Below are positions 44,633 to 55,003 of a stretch of DNA of 64,000 nucleotides, piece after piece. The position numbers and the translations under genes are program-made. The notes beneath the pieces were generated by a model. That model searched no databases, was not told the DNA's origin, and saw only the letters and a list, made by a program, of their open reading frames with translations. Origin of the DNA: Granulosicoccaceae sp. 1_MG-2023 (GTDB taxonomy: Bacteria > Pseudomonadota > Gammaproteobacteria > Granulosicoccales > Granulosicoccaceae); assembly GCA_030546905.1 (NCBI GenBank), contig JAUOPI010000007.1, forward strand, positions 62,001 through 126,000, given 5' to 3'. Numbering within the stretch: position 1 is the stretch's first letter; every line of letters starts with the position of its first letter.

Positions 44633-45607
44633 ATGACTATATCGCCCCGCTTGACCGTTTCCGCTGCGTCGCTGGCGCTGGCTTTGCTGGCACCGGCCGC
44701 CCAGGCCCAGACCGCCTGGGTATCCAATGAAAAAGACAACACCATCTCGGTGATTGATCTGGAAACCATGGAAGTGACCGACACGCTGGAGGTGGGCAAG
44801 CGCCCGCGCGGCATTATCTTTAACAAGGACAAGAGTCTGCTGTATATCTGCGCGAGCGATTCCGACACGGTGCAGGTGATGGATGTGGAGACGCGCAAAA
44901 TCATCGCCGATCTGCCTTCCGGTGAAGATCCCGAGCAGTTTGCCCTGCATCCGAACGATCGTTTCCTCTATATCGCCAATGAGGACGATGCGCTGGCCAC
45001 CGTGGTGGATGTAAAGACCGGCGAGGTGGTCAAGCAGATTGATGTCGGTGTGGAGCCGGAAGGCATGGCCGTCAGTCCGGATGGCAAGCTGGCGGTTAAC
45101 ACCAGTGAAACCACCAATATGGTGCACTGGATTGATGTGGAGAAGCAGGAGCTGATCGACAACACGCTGGTCGGGCAGCGCCCGCGTCATGCCGAGTTTA
45201 CCGCTGACGGCACAAAGCTCTGGGTCTCGGCGGAGATCGGCGGCACGGTGTCAGTGATCGATGTGGCCACCCGTCAGGTCGAACACGAGTTGGATTTCCA
45301 TATCCGCGGCATGCAGCCGGACCGGATTCAGCCGGTCGGGATTCAGATCACCGGCGATGGCAAGACCGCATTTGTGGCGCTTGGCCCGTCAAACCATGTG
45401 GCAGTGGTGGACACCGCCAGCATGGAAGTGAAGGACTATCTGCTGGTCGGTCGCCGGGTCTGGCATATGGCTTTTACTGAAGACGAAAAAATGCTTCTGA
45501 CCACCAACGGCATCAGCGGCGATGTGTCGGTGATCAATGTGCCGGAACTGCGCGTTGAGAAGTCCATAAAGGTCGGACGTTTCCCCTGGGGAATCCGCGT
45601 CCGCTAA
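44633..45607 (+). CDS. PQQ-associated YVTN beta-propeller protein
   Basis: A 324-residue exported protein with a signal peptide (SAASLALALLAPAAQAQ). It has about seven blades, each with a variant of the YVTN repeat (TAWVSNEKDNTISVIDLETM, LYICASDSDTVQVMDVETR, LYIANEDDALATVVDVKTG and so on). It belongs to the TIGR03866-type family found with PQQ alcohol oxidation clusters. The function is unknown; a scaffold or sensor in the periplasm is a guess. The AGGAGAAG ribosome binding site 6 bases before the ATG is strong. It is paired with the upstream ABC binding protein. Confidence 0.87.
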   Translation: MTISPRLTVSAASLALALLAPAAQAQTAWVSNEKDNTISVIDLETMEVTDTLEVGKRPRGIIFNKDKSLLYICASDSDTVQVMDVETRKIIADLPSGEDPEQFALHPNDRFLYIANEDDALATVVDVKTGEVVKQIDVGVEPEGMAVSPDGKLAVNTSETTNMVHWIDVEKQELIDNTLVGQRPRHAEFTADGTKLWVSAEIGGTVSVIDVATRQVEHELDFHIRGMQPDRIQPVGIQITGDGKTAFVALGPSNHVAVVDTASMEVKDYLLVGRRVWHMAFTEDEKMLLTTNGISGDVSVINVPELRVEKSIKVGRFPWGIRVR

Positions 45608-45814
45608 GCGATCTGCTATGCACAGATTTGTTGCAGCGGCGACCGGGCAGGGTGGAGATGACGCAATGTCTCTGCGCTTAGGCTATGATTGGCCTTCGGT
45701 CGTCGCCTGCGACACGACCCGGTTGCGGTTACCAGAACAACAAAAACACTCTCTGCGGCACCGGTACGTGGGCGACTTTCCGTATCAACCAATGAGAGAG
45801 ACCGGGGGACATAC

Positions 45815-46486
45815 GTGTACAACATCCTAATTGCCGACGATCATCCGCTGTTCCGGGAAGCAATCATCAACGTTATCCGCCAGGAATTTCCCGGCTGTAC
45901 GATCAACGAATGTGAAGACCTCGACGGTGCCATGGGCATTACGGCGCAGAACGACGAGCTCGACCTGATTTTGTTGGACCTGGACATGCCGGGAATGAAT
46001 GGCCTGAACGGACTGATCGGTCTGCGCAACGCCGCGCCGACGATTCCGGTGGTGATTGTATCGGCTGAGAAAAACAAGCAGGTCGTGCTGCAGGCGATTA
46101 CCTACGGTGCGGTCGGTTTTATTGCCAAGTCATCGCCGCGGGAGCAAATGGGCAAGGCCTTACAGACGATTCTCGACGGCAATGTCTATTTGCCGCCGGA
46201 TATTATCCGCGCCGACGGACAGGCTCAGACCTCACAGGGCGGTGATGAAAGCGTGCGGCCGATTTCGCCGGAGCTGCTGTCGTCTCTGACCCGCCGGCAA
46301 TTGCTGGTGCTCGAGCGCATGGCCAAAGGCGAATCCAACAAGCAGATCGCCTATAACCTGAATATTGCTGAAACCACGGTCAAAACCCACGTCTCGGCGA
46401 TTCTGCGCAAGCTCGGTGTTTATAACCGCATACAGGCGATTCTGTCAGCCGGCGATATCGATTTTCACGAGTATTTAAAACGCTAG
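45815..46486 (+). CDS. erbR: LuxR-family response regulator ErbR/AgmR
   Basis: A 223-residue regulator starting at GTG 45815 with GGGGGA ribosome binding site. The receiver domain (residues 1-120) has acidic pocket DDHPLF and phospho-acceptor Asp in [13 protein letters not shown], plus conserved Thr/Ser and Lys (VIVSAE; FIAKSS). The C-terminal LuxR HTH ([22 protein letters not shown]...[13 protein letters not shown]) follows. Sequence along its length, including HPLFREAI and [10 protein letters not shown], closely resembles Pseudomonas AgmR/ErbR, a master activator of PQQ ethanol oxidation. Its kinase is unknown; the NahK-type kinase 7 kb upstream is a candidate. A terminator follows. Confidence 0.9.
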   Translation: MYNILIADDHPLFREAIINVIRQEFPGCTINECEDLDGAMGITAQNDELDLILLDLDMPGMNGLNGLIGLRNAAPTIPVVIVSAEKNKQVVLQAITYGAVGFIAKSSPREQMGKALQTILDGNVYLPPDIIRADGQAQTSQGGDESVRPISPELLSSLTRRQLLVLERMAKGESNKQIAYNLNIAETTVKTHVSAILRKLGVYNRIQAILSAGDIDFHEYLKR

Positions 46487-46519
46487 TAAAACGCTGGCAG
46501 CGGCCGCTTGGCGGGGAAC

Positions 46520-46553
46520 AAAAAAAGCGCGTTAGTTACGCGCTTTTTTTTTT
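46520..46553. terminator. Bidirectional terminator between erbR and flgM
   Basis: A 6-bp core GCGCGT/ACGCGC with a 5-base loop is flanked by an A-run on the left and ten T's on the right, extending the stem with A-T pairs. It serves erbR on plus and flgM on minus. Confidence 0.92.
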
Positions 46554-46567
46554 GCTCAACAGCGGAC

Positions 46568-46870
46568 TTATGTGTTGCTCAGAAGTTGTTCAAGTTCGAG
46601 AAACTTGCGTGCAACACGGTCGGCGTTGAGCTGATAGTTGCCTGATTCGATACGTGTGCGGATTTCATCGATACGCTGCTGATCCACCTGCTCGCCTTTG
46701 GCAAGCGCTGAACTCAACGATTCAATGGATAAGAGTGTATTTGTCGGATCAAGGGTGTCTTCCGGTGCACTGGCGTGCCCGGTCTGAGTCGTCGCGGCGG
46801 CGGGGGAAGTTGTGGCCCGGACTGCGTGTACCTTGCGAAGCTCCGACAAACTGGTCACTGGATCTGCCAT
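46568..46870 (-). CDS. flgM: Anti-sigma-28 factor FlgM
   Basis: A 100-residue protein that binds FliA and is exported once the hook is complete. The disordered N-terminal half is rich in Ala/Thr, and the C-terminal half has the family pattern VDQQRIDEIRTRIESGNYQLNADRVARKFLELE. It stands alone between erbR and fleQ, not in the common flgA-flgM-flgN group. A sigma-28-like site lies upstream. Confidence 0.9.
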   Translation of the reverse strand: MADPVTSLSELRKVHAVRATTSPAAATTQTGHASAPEDTLDPTNTLLSIESLSSALAKGEQVDQQRIDEIRTRIESGNYQLNADRVARKFLELEQLLSNT

Positions 46871-46912
46871 GATGATGTTCCCGATTCTCTTATAGTTGTT
46901 ATTGTAGTTCCC

Positions 46913-46940
46913 TTAGCGTCGATGCACAGGACTGTCTTGA
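46913..46940 (-). promoter_or_regulatory. Possible sigma-28 (FliA) promoter of flgM
   Basis: On the minus strand TCAAGACA and GACGCTAA are separated by 12 bases; the FliA consensus is roughly TCAAG-N12 and GCCGATAA. It lies ~43 bases upstream of flgM. The remaining divergent region to fleQ (46941-47423) shows no gene that I can support. Confidence 0.45.
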
Positions 46941-47423
46941 TAGTGATTGTTACGCCGACTTTGCAAAGTGCGAACTAACTCCCCGGTTCGCGCCGGCCGA
47001 TGGCCCGGAATCCTGCCTGTGTCATCCTCCTGAGTGTGCTTGTTGCAGGCGTTTTCTGTGTCATGTGAAAAGCGCAGCCGGATTTTTCCTGAATCGCTTT
47101 TGATATTACCGGATGTCAATTTCCCGTCTTGTCCGGCCTGGCCGGAATCCCGACTGTGCACGGTTTTGTTCAGAAAAGCAGTTTAATTTCAATAATCTGC
47201 AAATTTGGCCGGCTTTTTTCCGGCGTCGTGCATGTGTCTTGTCGTGCAGGCCAAGCACAGAGCGCCTGAAAGACAAGTGTCGATTTTGTGGCGATGTTGA
47301 ATTTTGTGTCTACAATCAAAGTCAACTGCTCCCGTCGTTACGGGAATTCAATAAACCAATCGTGTTCCGGCGTGGGCATCCCGTCGAGAGGATTTACCCG
47401 GTTCACAGGCTACAAGGCGGGTC

Positions 47424-48881
<1,458 letters not shown>

Positions 48882-48904
48882 GACGGCCTCAGCGCCGAAA
48901 TACA

Positions 48905-48940
48905 GGCCCGGCAGACCTTGCGGTTTGCCGGGCTTTTTTG
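48905..48940 (+). terminator. Rho-independent terminator of fleQ
   Basis: Stem GCCCGGCA / TGCCGGGC plus an inner ACC/GGT extension is followed by TTTTTTG, 24 bases after the fleQ stop. Confidence 0.9.
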
Positions 48941-49211
48941 TGTCCGCCTTTCGTGCACCGTGCGGCGACGGAAAAACGTCACCCTGTGTCGGCTGCGGCG
49001 CGTAAATCCCGCTGTAAACCCGCCACCGGCGGGTGTTCCGGCACTGTGCAGACGCCGGTCCTGCTCTGGCGCTTCTGATGGGGAGGCGCGCTATGTCCTT
49101 GTTTTTCTGCGTTAAAGTAATGTCGGGTACGAAGTTTGCGCGGTACTGTGGCGGGCTGTTGCAACGCGCTGCGCCGGGGACGCGGACAAAGCCGGCCAAA
49201 CTTTAAGTGCA

Positions 49212-49227
49212 GGGCACGCAATTTGCT
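49212..49227 (+). promoter_or_regulatory. Sigma-54 promoter of the fliE operon
   Basis: GGGCACGCAATTTGCT fits TGGCACG-N4-TTGCW in all but the first base and has the GG-N10-GC spacing. It lies ~70 bases upstream of fliE. FleQ/RpoN control of fliEFGHIJ is established in Pseudomonas. The rest of the 48941-49296 gap shows nothing else I can support. Confidence 0.85.
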
Positions 49228-49296
49228 CAAGCCCCTGTGAACCCGGCGTGTTTTTTTACGCCGTAAATCGTTTTCAAGGATTGAAACGGGTACCAC

Positions 49297-49626
49297 ATGG
49301 ACAATCGCATCGATTCGACAGCATTGCTGTCCCAACTGCGGGTCATGGCTGATCAGGCCGGGATCCCGCCGGTTTCAGAACAACCGGCCACCCGGGTCGG
49401 TGAATCACCTTTTACCTCATTGCTGGAAAACTCCCTGCAGGCGGTCAATGTACGCCAGCAAAGTGCCGCACGTCTGACCGAAGCCTTTGAGCTCGGTGAT
49501 CCTTCGGTGGATCTGGCGCAGGTCAGCATCGAAATGCAGAAAGCCCGCATCGCCTTTGAAGCACTCTCGCAAGTGCGCAACAAGGTCATCGCGGCATATC
49601 AGGAAATCATGAATATGTCGGTCTGA
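49297..49626 (+). CDS. fliE: Flagellar hook-basal body protein FliE
   Basis: A small 109-residue adaptor linking the MS ring to the rod. The conserved C-terminal block (DLAQVSIEMQKARIAFEALSQVRNKVIAAYQEIMNMSV) is intact. It is the first gene of the fliE-fliK run. Confidence 0.95.
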   Translation: MDNRIDSTALLSQLRVMADQAGIPPVSEQPATRVGESPFTSLLENSLQAVNVRQQSAARLTEAFELGDPSVDLAQVSIEMQKARIAFEALSQVRNKVIAAYQEIMNMSV

Positions 49627-49665
49627 GCCGGCCTGTTTCTTAAACTCCAGGATGAAGTTTGATTT

Positions 49666-51354
49666 ATGAATACAAGTGTCGCCGGTGAACTCGCCACAGC
49701 CAAACCTGACCTGCCGCAGGGCATTGCCGGGCAGATTGCCCGTGGTCTGGGCTCTCCGCAATTCGGGGCCTTGGTTGCATTATCTGCTGCACTGACGCTG
49801 GGAGCAGGTCTGATCCTCTGGACCATGAAACCGTCGATGGTGCCGGTCTACGACCGTCTGCAGCAGCAGGATATTGCTGACGTGCTGGATATGGCCCGGG
49901 CGGAGAATATTCCTTTTGAAGTGCAGGCCGGTACCGGTCTGGTTCTGGTGCCGCAGGACAAGGTCAATATGCTGCGCATCAAGCTGTCGGCCAGCGGCAT
50001 CGGCTCCGGCGGCAGTCTCGGGCTTGAGCAACTGCAACAGGAGCAGTCGCTGGGCACCAGTCAGTTTATCGAGACCGCCCGCTATCATCATGCGCTGGAG
50101 ACCGAGCTGAGCCGCACGATTTCCAGTATGCGTAACATCGATTCTGCGCGCGTCCATCTGGCCCTGCCGAAACAGTCGGTGTTTATCCGTGACCGCGCTA
50201 AAGCCACCGCATCAGTGATGCTGAAGCTGCTGCCGGGCCGTTTGCTCGAAGACGGACAGGTCGCGGCTATCACCAATCTGGTGGCCGCCGGTATTGCCTA
50301 TCTGGAACCGTCTCAGGTGACGGTGGTTGACCAGTACGGCAAGCTGCTTTCATCGCCGGATGACAACAGCACCAGCGCCGAGACACGTAAGCAGTTTGCC
50401 TATTCACGACAGCTCGAATCGCTGTATGCCAAACGTATCGAAACGCTGCTCGCGCCGATACTGGGTGAGGGCAATGTGCGCGCGACGGTGACTGCGGATG
50501 TCGACTTCACCTACAACGAACAAACTCAGGAAATCTTCGAACCTGATGAGGCGCAGGTCCGCAGCGAGCAAAGTCAGGAACAGCAGATCCGCAACGGCGG
50601 TCTGGCTGCCGGGGTTCCCGGCGCGCTGACCAATCAGCCCCCGGCGGCCGGCAATCTCGACGGCGAGGAAGAGGGCGCTGAGGGCGCAGCCGACACGCCG
50701 CTTAACACCTCCTCTCAGGTCACGCGTAATTTCGAGCTGGATAAAACCATCTCGCATACACGGCGCGTACCGGGGCAGATACGCCAGGTCTCGGTGGCGG
50801 TGCTGGTCGATGACAAGAAAACCGTCAATGAAGAGGGTGAGGTTGTGCGTACCCCGCTGACGGCGGAAGAAATTGATCGTCTGACGCAGCTGGTTCACGA
50901 GGCCATAGGTTACAACGAGGCACGCGGGGACAGTGTTGTGGTTATGAACCAGTCCTTCCAGCCGCCGGTGGAAATCGAAGCGATCGAAGAGGCGCCGATC
51001 TGGGAACAGCCCTGGGTCTGGAACGCCGGTCGTCAGGTGCTGATCGGGCTGTCCGTGCTGCTGCTGATCCTGATGGTGGTGCGTCCTGCGATGAAAAACC
51101 TCAAGTCAGGCACTGTGGTGGCGCGTTTGGATGAAAAAACCTCCGGCGCAGCAGAGTTGGCTTTGGAAGACGGCAGCGCCGCAGCCTCAGGGCAAAGTGC
51201 CGGGGCGAACGGATCAAACAGTGAAAACGCGCTTGAGCCACCGGCTCAGGTTTACGGTGATATTCTCAATCTGGCCAGAGCAATGGCTGACGAAGATCCC
51301 AAGCGGGTTGCCAGAGTTGTAAAAGATTGGGTAGGAGAAGCTAACAATGGCTGA
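49666..51354 (+). CDS. fliF: Flagellar MS-ring protein FliF
   Basis: A 562-residue protein forming the MS ring in the inner membrane. It has an N-terminal membrane helix (FGALVALSAALTLGAGLILW), a large periplasmic region with ring-building motifs (LEQLQQEQSLGTSQFIETARY, SSMRNIDSARVHLALPK), and a second membrane helix near residue 450 (VLIGLSVLLLILMVV). The C-terminal cytoplasmic tail that binds FliG (NLARAMADEDPKRVARVVKDWVG) closes it. It overlaps fliG by 8 bases. Confidence 0.97.
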   Translation: MNTSVAGELATAKPDLPQGIAGQIARGLGSPQFGALVALSAALTLGAGLILWTMKPSMVPVYDRLQQQDIADVLDMARAENIPFEVQAGTGLVLVPQDKVNMLRIKLSASGIGSGGSLGLEQLQQEQSLGTSQFIETARYHHALETELSRTISSMRNIDSARVHLALPKQSVFIRDRAKATASVMLKLLPGRLLEDGQVAAITNLVAAGIAYLEPSQVTVVDQYGKLLSSPDDNSTSAETRKQFAYSRQLESLYAKRIETLLAPILGEGNVRATVTADVDFTYNEQTQEIFEPDEAQVRSEQSQEQQIRNGGLAAGVPGALTNQPPAAGNLDGEEEGAEGAADTPLNTSSQVTRNFELDKTISHTRRVPGQIRQVSVAVLVDDKKTVNEEGEVVRTPLTAEEIDRLTQLVHEAIGYNEARGDSVVVMNQSFQPPVEIEAIEEAPIWEQPWVWNAGRQVLIGLSVLLLILMVVRPAMKNLKSGTVVARLDEKTSGAAELALEDGSAAASGQSAGANGSNSENALEPPAQVYGDILNLARAMADEDPKRVARVVKDWVGEANNG

Positions 51355-52369
51355 AGTGGCCGAATCTGACGTGCTGGCCGGGCTCAACGGGCCGGCCCAT
51401 GCGGCAATCCTGTTAATGGCTTTGGGTGAAGACAAAGCCGCAAGCGTGCTGCGGCATATGGACCCGAAAGAGGTTCAGGTGCTCGGTGAGGCCATGTCCG
51501 GAATCAACGGCGTGTCGCAGGCGCAGATCGGCGGCATACTCGACCGCTTCCTGGACAAGGTCAAGCAGGAATCCTCGCTGGGCGTGGGCAGCCGCGACTA
51601 TCTGCGCAAAACCCTGACCCGCGCGCTGGGCCATGAACGTGCCGGCAGCATTCTGGGCCAGATCAAGGTCGAGGGCGACGGCGTCGGCCTGGATTCACTT
51701 AAGTGGATGTCGCCGCGTGCAGTGGCAAACATTATCTACAATGAGCATCCGCAAATCATCGCCATTGTGCTGACCCACCTTGAACGCGATCAGGCAGGAC
51801 GGGTGCTGGATCTGTTGCCCAAGGAAATCCACACCGATGTTCTGGTGCGGATTACCAAGCTTGACACTATTCACCCGAGTGCGCTGAAAGAGCTCAATGA
51901 GGTGATCCAGCGTCTGTTTGAAGAAAATGCCGATACCGAGCTGACCGGCTTGGGCGGGGTGTCCGCTGCGGCGGAGATTCTCAACGGGGTCAGCAAAGAA
52001 TCCGAAACCGCTGTGCTCGAAGCGCTTGATCAGCGCGATGCCGAGCTCAGTCAGCAGATTCAGGAGAAGATGTTTATCTTCGACAACCTGATGGGTGTGG
52101 ATGACCGCGGTATGCAGTCCTTGCTGCGCGAGGTGCAGACCGACAAGCTGATTCTGGCCCTGAAAGGTTGTTCTGATGATCTGAAGGAAAAAATCTTCCG
52201 CAATATGTCCAAGCGGGCGGCAGAAATGCTGCGTGATGATCTTGAAGCCAAAGGGCCGGTGCGTCTGGCCGAAGTAGAAGAAGCGCAGAAAGAGATTCTT
52301 TCTGTGGCGCTGCGTATGGCGGAAGACGGCACCCTGGCGCTGGGCGGTAAAGGAGATGAATTTGTCTAA
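51347..52369 (+). CDS. fliG: Flagellar motor switch protein FliG
   Basis: A 340-residue rotor protein that contacts FliF, FliM and the stator. The middle-domain EHPQ motif that meets FliM is present (YNEHPQIIAIVL). The C-terminal torque helix has the charged residues (DLKEKIFRNMSKRAAEMLRDDLEAKGPV). The RBS is GGAGAAG. It overlaps fliF and fliH. Confidence 0.97.
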   Translation: MAEVAESDVLAGLNGPAHAAILLMALGEDKAASVLRHMDPKEVQVLGEAMSGINGVSQAQIGGILDRFLDKVKQESSLGVGSRDYLRKTLTRALGHERAGSILGQIKVEGDGVGLDSLKWMSPRAVANIIYNEHPQIIAIVLTHLERDQAGRVLDLLPKEIHTDVLVRITKLDTIHPSALKELNEVIQRLFEENADTELTGLGGVSAAAEILNGVSKESETAVLEALDQRDAELSQQIQEKMFIFDNLMGVDDRGMQSLLREVQTDKLILALKGCSDDLKEKIFRNMSKRAAEMLRDDLEAKGPVRLAEVEEAQKEILSVALRMAEDGTLALGGKGDEFV

Positions 52370-53054
52370 GGTGATGAGGCCCGACGCATCGGCGACCGTC
52401 ACCCCCTGGCAGGTGCCGCCGCTGGAGCAGGTGCGCAGTGCTGCGCCGGCAGACAACATCAGCGGTTTTACGGTCACCGACTACGCGAACAGCGCCGGGC
52501 CGGAACCTGAGCCTGAGCCGCAGGCCGAGCCGGTCAAGGGTTATGAAGACGGCTATGCGGACGGGCTTGCCGAAGGGCAGCGCCGTGCCGCGGTCAGCTG
52601 TGAGCAGGAACGGGCCGAACTGCAAGCCCTGCTGCACGCCCTGGCGCGGCCGCTTGAACAGGTCAATCAGGCAGTCGAGAACGAACTGACAGCGCTGGCA
52701 CTGGCGGCAGCCAAGATGATTCTGCGTCGCGAGCTGAGTGCCCAACCGGCCCATATTACAGGCCTGATCCGTGATGCAATCAACAGCCTGCCCGCGTCAG
52801 GTAGCGTAATCCATGTGCAGCTGAATCCGGCTGACGCGGTTCTGGTGCGTGAGGCCCTGAGCGGCGACACATCAGCGCAAGCCTGGCAAATCCGCGAGGA
52901 TGCAAGCCTGCAGCGCGGCCAGTGTCATGTGCACACCGAAAGCTCTTTTGTTGATGCGGGCATTGATGCCCTGATAAACCGACTGGCCGCAGAAATGAGT
53001 GGCGGTCGCCGTGCAACGGATCAGAATGAGAACATCTGGGATGAAGCAGTCTGA
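52356..53054 (+). CDS. fliH: Flagellar assembly protein FliH
   Basis: A 232-residue negative regulator and stator of the FliI ATPase. The N-terminal disordered region holds acidic/Pro repeats ([10 protein letters not shown]). Then come a glycine-containing coiled coil ([16 protein letters not shown]) and a C-terminal globular domain. It overlaps fliG at its start and fliI at its end. Confidence 0.9.
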   Translation: MNLSKVMRPDASATVTPWQVPPLEQVRSAAPADNISGFTVTDYANSAGPEPEPEPQAEPVKGYEDGYADGLAEGQRRAAVSCEQERAELQALLHALARPLEQVNQAVENELTALALAAAKMILRRELSAQPAHITGLIRDAINSLPASGSVIHVQLNPADAVLVREALSGDTSAQAWQIREDASLQRGQCHVHTESSFVDAGIDALINRLAAEMSGGRRATDQNENIWDEAV

Positions 53055-54408
53055 TACCGCCGCACGCTGGCAACAGCATCTTCACCGGCAGCGCAGCCGC
53101 TTACGGCTGCCTGAACCGGTGGTCGCCGGACGACTGACGCGTATGGTCGGACTGACGCTGGAGGCGGTCGGCTGTCAGGCGGCAGTCGGTTCACGTTGCC
53201 GTATTGCGACCCTCAATGAAGGGGACATAGAAGCGGAGGTTGTCGGTTTCTCCGGTGATAAAACCCTGCTTATGCCAACTGCGGATACCCGTGGTCTGGT
53301 GCCGGGTGCACGGGTTCTGCCCACCGGGCACAGCTCTCAGGTGCCGGTCGGTGATGGCTGGCTGGGGCGGGTCATCGACGGTGCCGGCATGCCGCTGGAC
53401 GGGCTCGGACCGCTGCGTGCCGATACGGCCCGTCCGCTCAATCCCCGTCCGCTTAATCCGCTGGAACGTAATGTGATCGACAAGCCGCTGGATGTTGGTG
53501 TGCGTGCGATCAACAGTCTGCTTACCGTCGGCCGTGGTCAGCGTATCGGTCTGTTTGCCGGCAGTGGTGTGGGCAAGAGTAATCTGCTGGGCATGATGAC
53601 CCGCCACACCGAGGCGGAAGTGACCGTGGTCGGGCTGATCGGCGAACGTGGCCGCGAGGTCAAAGAATTTGTCCAGGAAACGCTCGGACCCGAGGGGTTG
53701 CGACGCGCTGTGGTGGTGGCGGTGCCGGCCGATCATTCACCATTGATGCGAATGCAAGGGTGTTTACTGGCCACCAGTATTGCTGAATATTTCCGCGATC
53801 AGGGCAAAGATGTCCTGCTGCTGATGGATTCGCTGACGCGTTTTGCCCAGGCGCAACGCGAGATCGGGCTGGCCATTGGCGAACCGCCGGCAACCAAAGG
53901 TTATCCGCCTTCGGTTTTTGCAAGACTGCCCCGTCTGGTGGAGCGCGCCGGAAACGGCCACGGCCCCAACGGCGGCTCGATTACCGCATTCTATACGGTG
54001 CTGGCCGAAGGTGATGACAACAATGATCCGGTGGTCGATTCGGCCCGCGCGATTCTCGACGGGCATATTGTCCTGTCCCGTTCGTTGGCGGAGTCGGGCC
54101 ATTACCCGGCGATTGATATCGAGGCCTCGGTGAGCCGTCTGATGACGGTGCTGGCCAGTCCGGCCCATGCGGCGACAGCGCGTCGTTTCCGCCGCCTGTA
54201 CAGTGTCTACAGACAGAATCAGGATCTGATCAATGTGGGTGTTTACCAGCGCGGCGCCGATCCGGAGATCGATACGGCTATCGCTCTGTGGCCGAAGATC
54301 ACTGCATTTTTGCAGCAAAACCCGCACGATTGCGTGAATTTTGACAATTCACTTGCGGAACTGGGGCATCTGCTCAACCAGGTACCGGCTCCGCGACAGG
54401 CGGCCTGA
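53041..54408 (+). CDS. fliI: Flagellum-specific ATPase FliI
   Basis: ATPase of the flagellar type III export apparatus. From the ATG at 53041 it has 455 residues; an in-frame extension to 52999 would add 14 residues that lie inside fliH. Walker A is [13 protein letters not shown] near residue 168, Walker B is [15 protein letters not shown], and the beta-subunit-like core ([15 protein letters not shown]) is intact. The start codon overlaps the fliH stop. Confidence 0.96.
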   Translation: MKQSDTAARWQQHLHRQRSRLRLPEPVVAGRLTRMVGLTLEAVGCQAAVGSRCRIATLNEGDIEAEVVGFSGDKTLLMPTADTRGLVPGARVLPTGHSSQVPVGDGWLGRVIDGAGMPLDGLGPLRADTARPLNPRPLNPLERNVIDKPLDVGVRAINSLLTVGRGQRIGLFAGSGVGKSNLLGMMTRHTEAEVTVVGLIGERGREVKEFVQETLGPEGLRRAVVVAVPADHSPLMRMQGCLLATSIAEYFRDQGKDVLLLMDSLTRFAQAQREIGLAIGEPPATKGYPPSVFARLPRLVERAGNGHGPNGGSITAFYTVLAEGDDNNDPVVDSARAILDGHIVLSRSLAESGHYPAIDIEASVSRLMTVLASPAHAATARRFRRLYSVYRQNQDLINVGVYQRGADPEIDTAIALWPKITAFLQQNPHDCVNFDNSLAELGHLLNQVPAPRQAA

Positions 54409-54425
54409 GCCACTGAGGTAGTGTT

Positions 54426-54872
54426 GTGAACAAAGAGACTCACCGCCTGGCGCCGGTTGTGGATATGGCCCGGCAGCGCGAAGAAAAGGCCGCCCGTGAG
54501 CTGGCCCGCGTGCGCGAGCTGGTCGGGCGCATCGGGATGCAGGTCGAACAGATGCACCGCTATCGCGAGGACTACCGCTCCGGTTCCCTGTTGGGCAAGA
54601 CGCATTCCATGGCCACCATGCGCGATACACAGCTATTTCTGGCCCGGCTTAATCAGACCATCGCCGCTCTGGAAGGGCAGCATAAGCAGGCAGAAAAACG
54701 CTATCAGGCCAGTTTACAGGCCTGGCGCAACAGCCGTGCCTGGCTGAAATCGCTGGAAAATGTGGTCGACCGCCAGGTCGCTGACTACCGGAAAACCCGC
54801 CAATCCCTCGAACAAAAGCAACTCGATGAACTGGCCGGACTCTACGCCGGCCGCGACCGGCATAGCTTCTGA
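54426..54872 (+). CDS. fliJ: Flagellar export chaperone FliJ
   Basis: A 148-residue coiled-coil protein starting at GTG 54426 with GAGG upstream. It is almost entirely helical and charged, as expected for FliJ, which stimulates FliI and meets FlhA. It lies between fliI and fliK. Confidence 0.88.
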   Translation: MNKETHRLAPVVDMARQREEKAARELARVRELVGRIGMQVEQMHRYREDYRSGSLLGKTHSMATMRDTQLFLARLNQTIAALEGQHKQAEKRYQASLQAWRNSRAWLKSLENVVDRQVADYRKTRQSLEQKQLDELAGLYAGRDRHSF

Positions 54873-55003
54873 CGCCGGCACACAGGCGCTTGTCTGCGCC
54901 CGGTTGAGCGGCAAAATTTGTGTCGTGGTTCAAATATTCAAGAATTCTGAGAAGCGGTCGATCTTTCCCACTGGGAGTAGTGAATCAACGAGTGACGGAT
55001 CAC

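Noticed and set aside
49149-49163. TGGCGGGCTGTTGCA as a second sigma-54 promoter for fliE
   Set aside because: The GG-to-GC spacing is nine bases, not ten; the site at 49212-49227 has correct spacing and better match.
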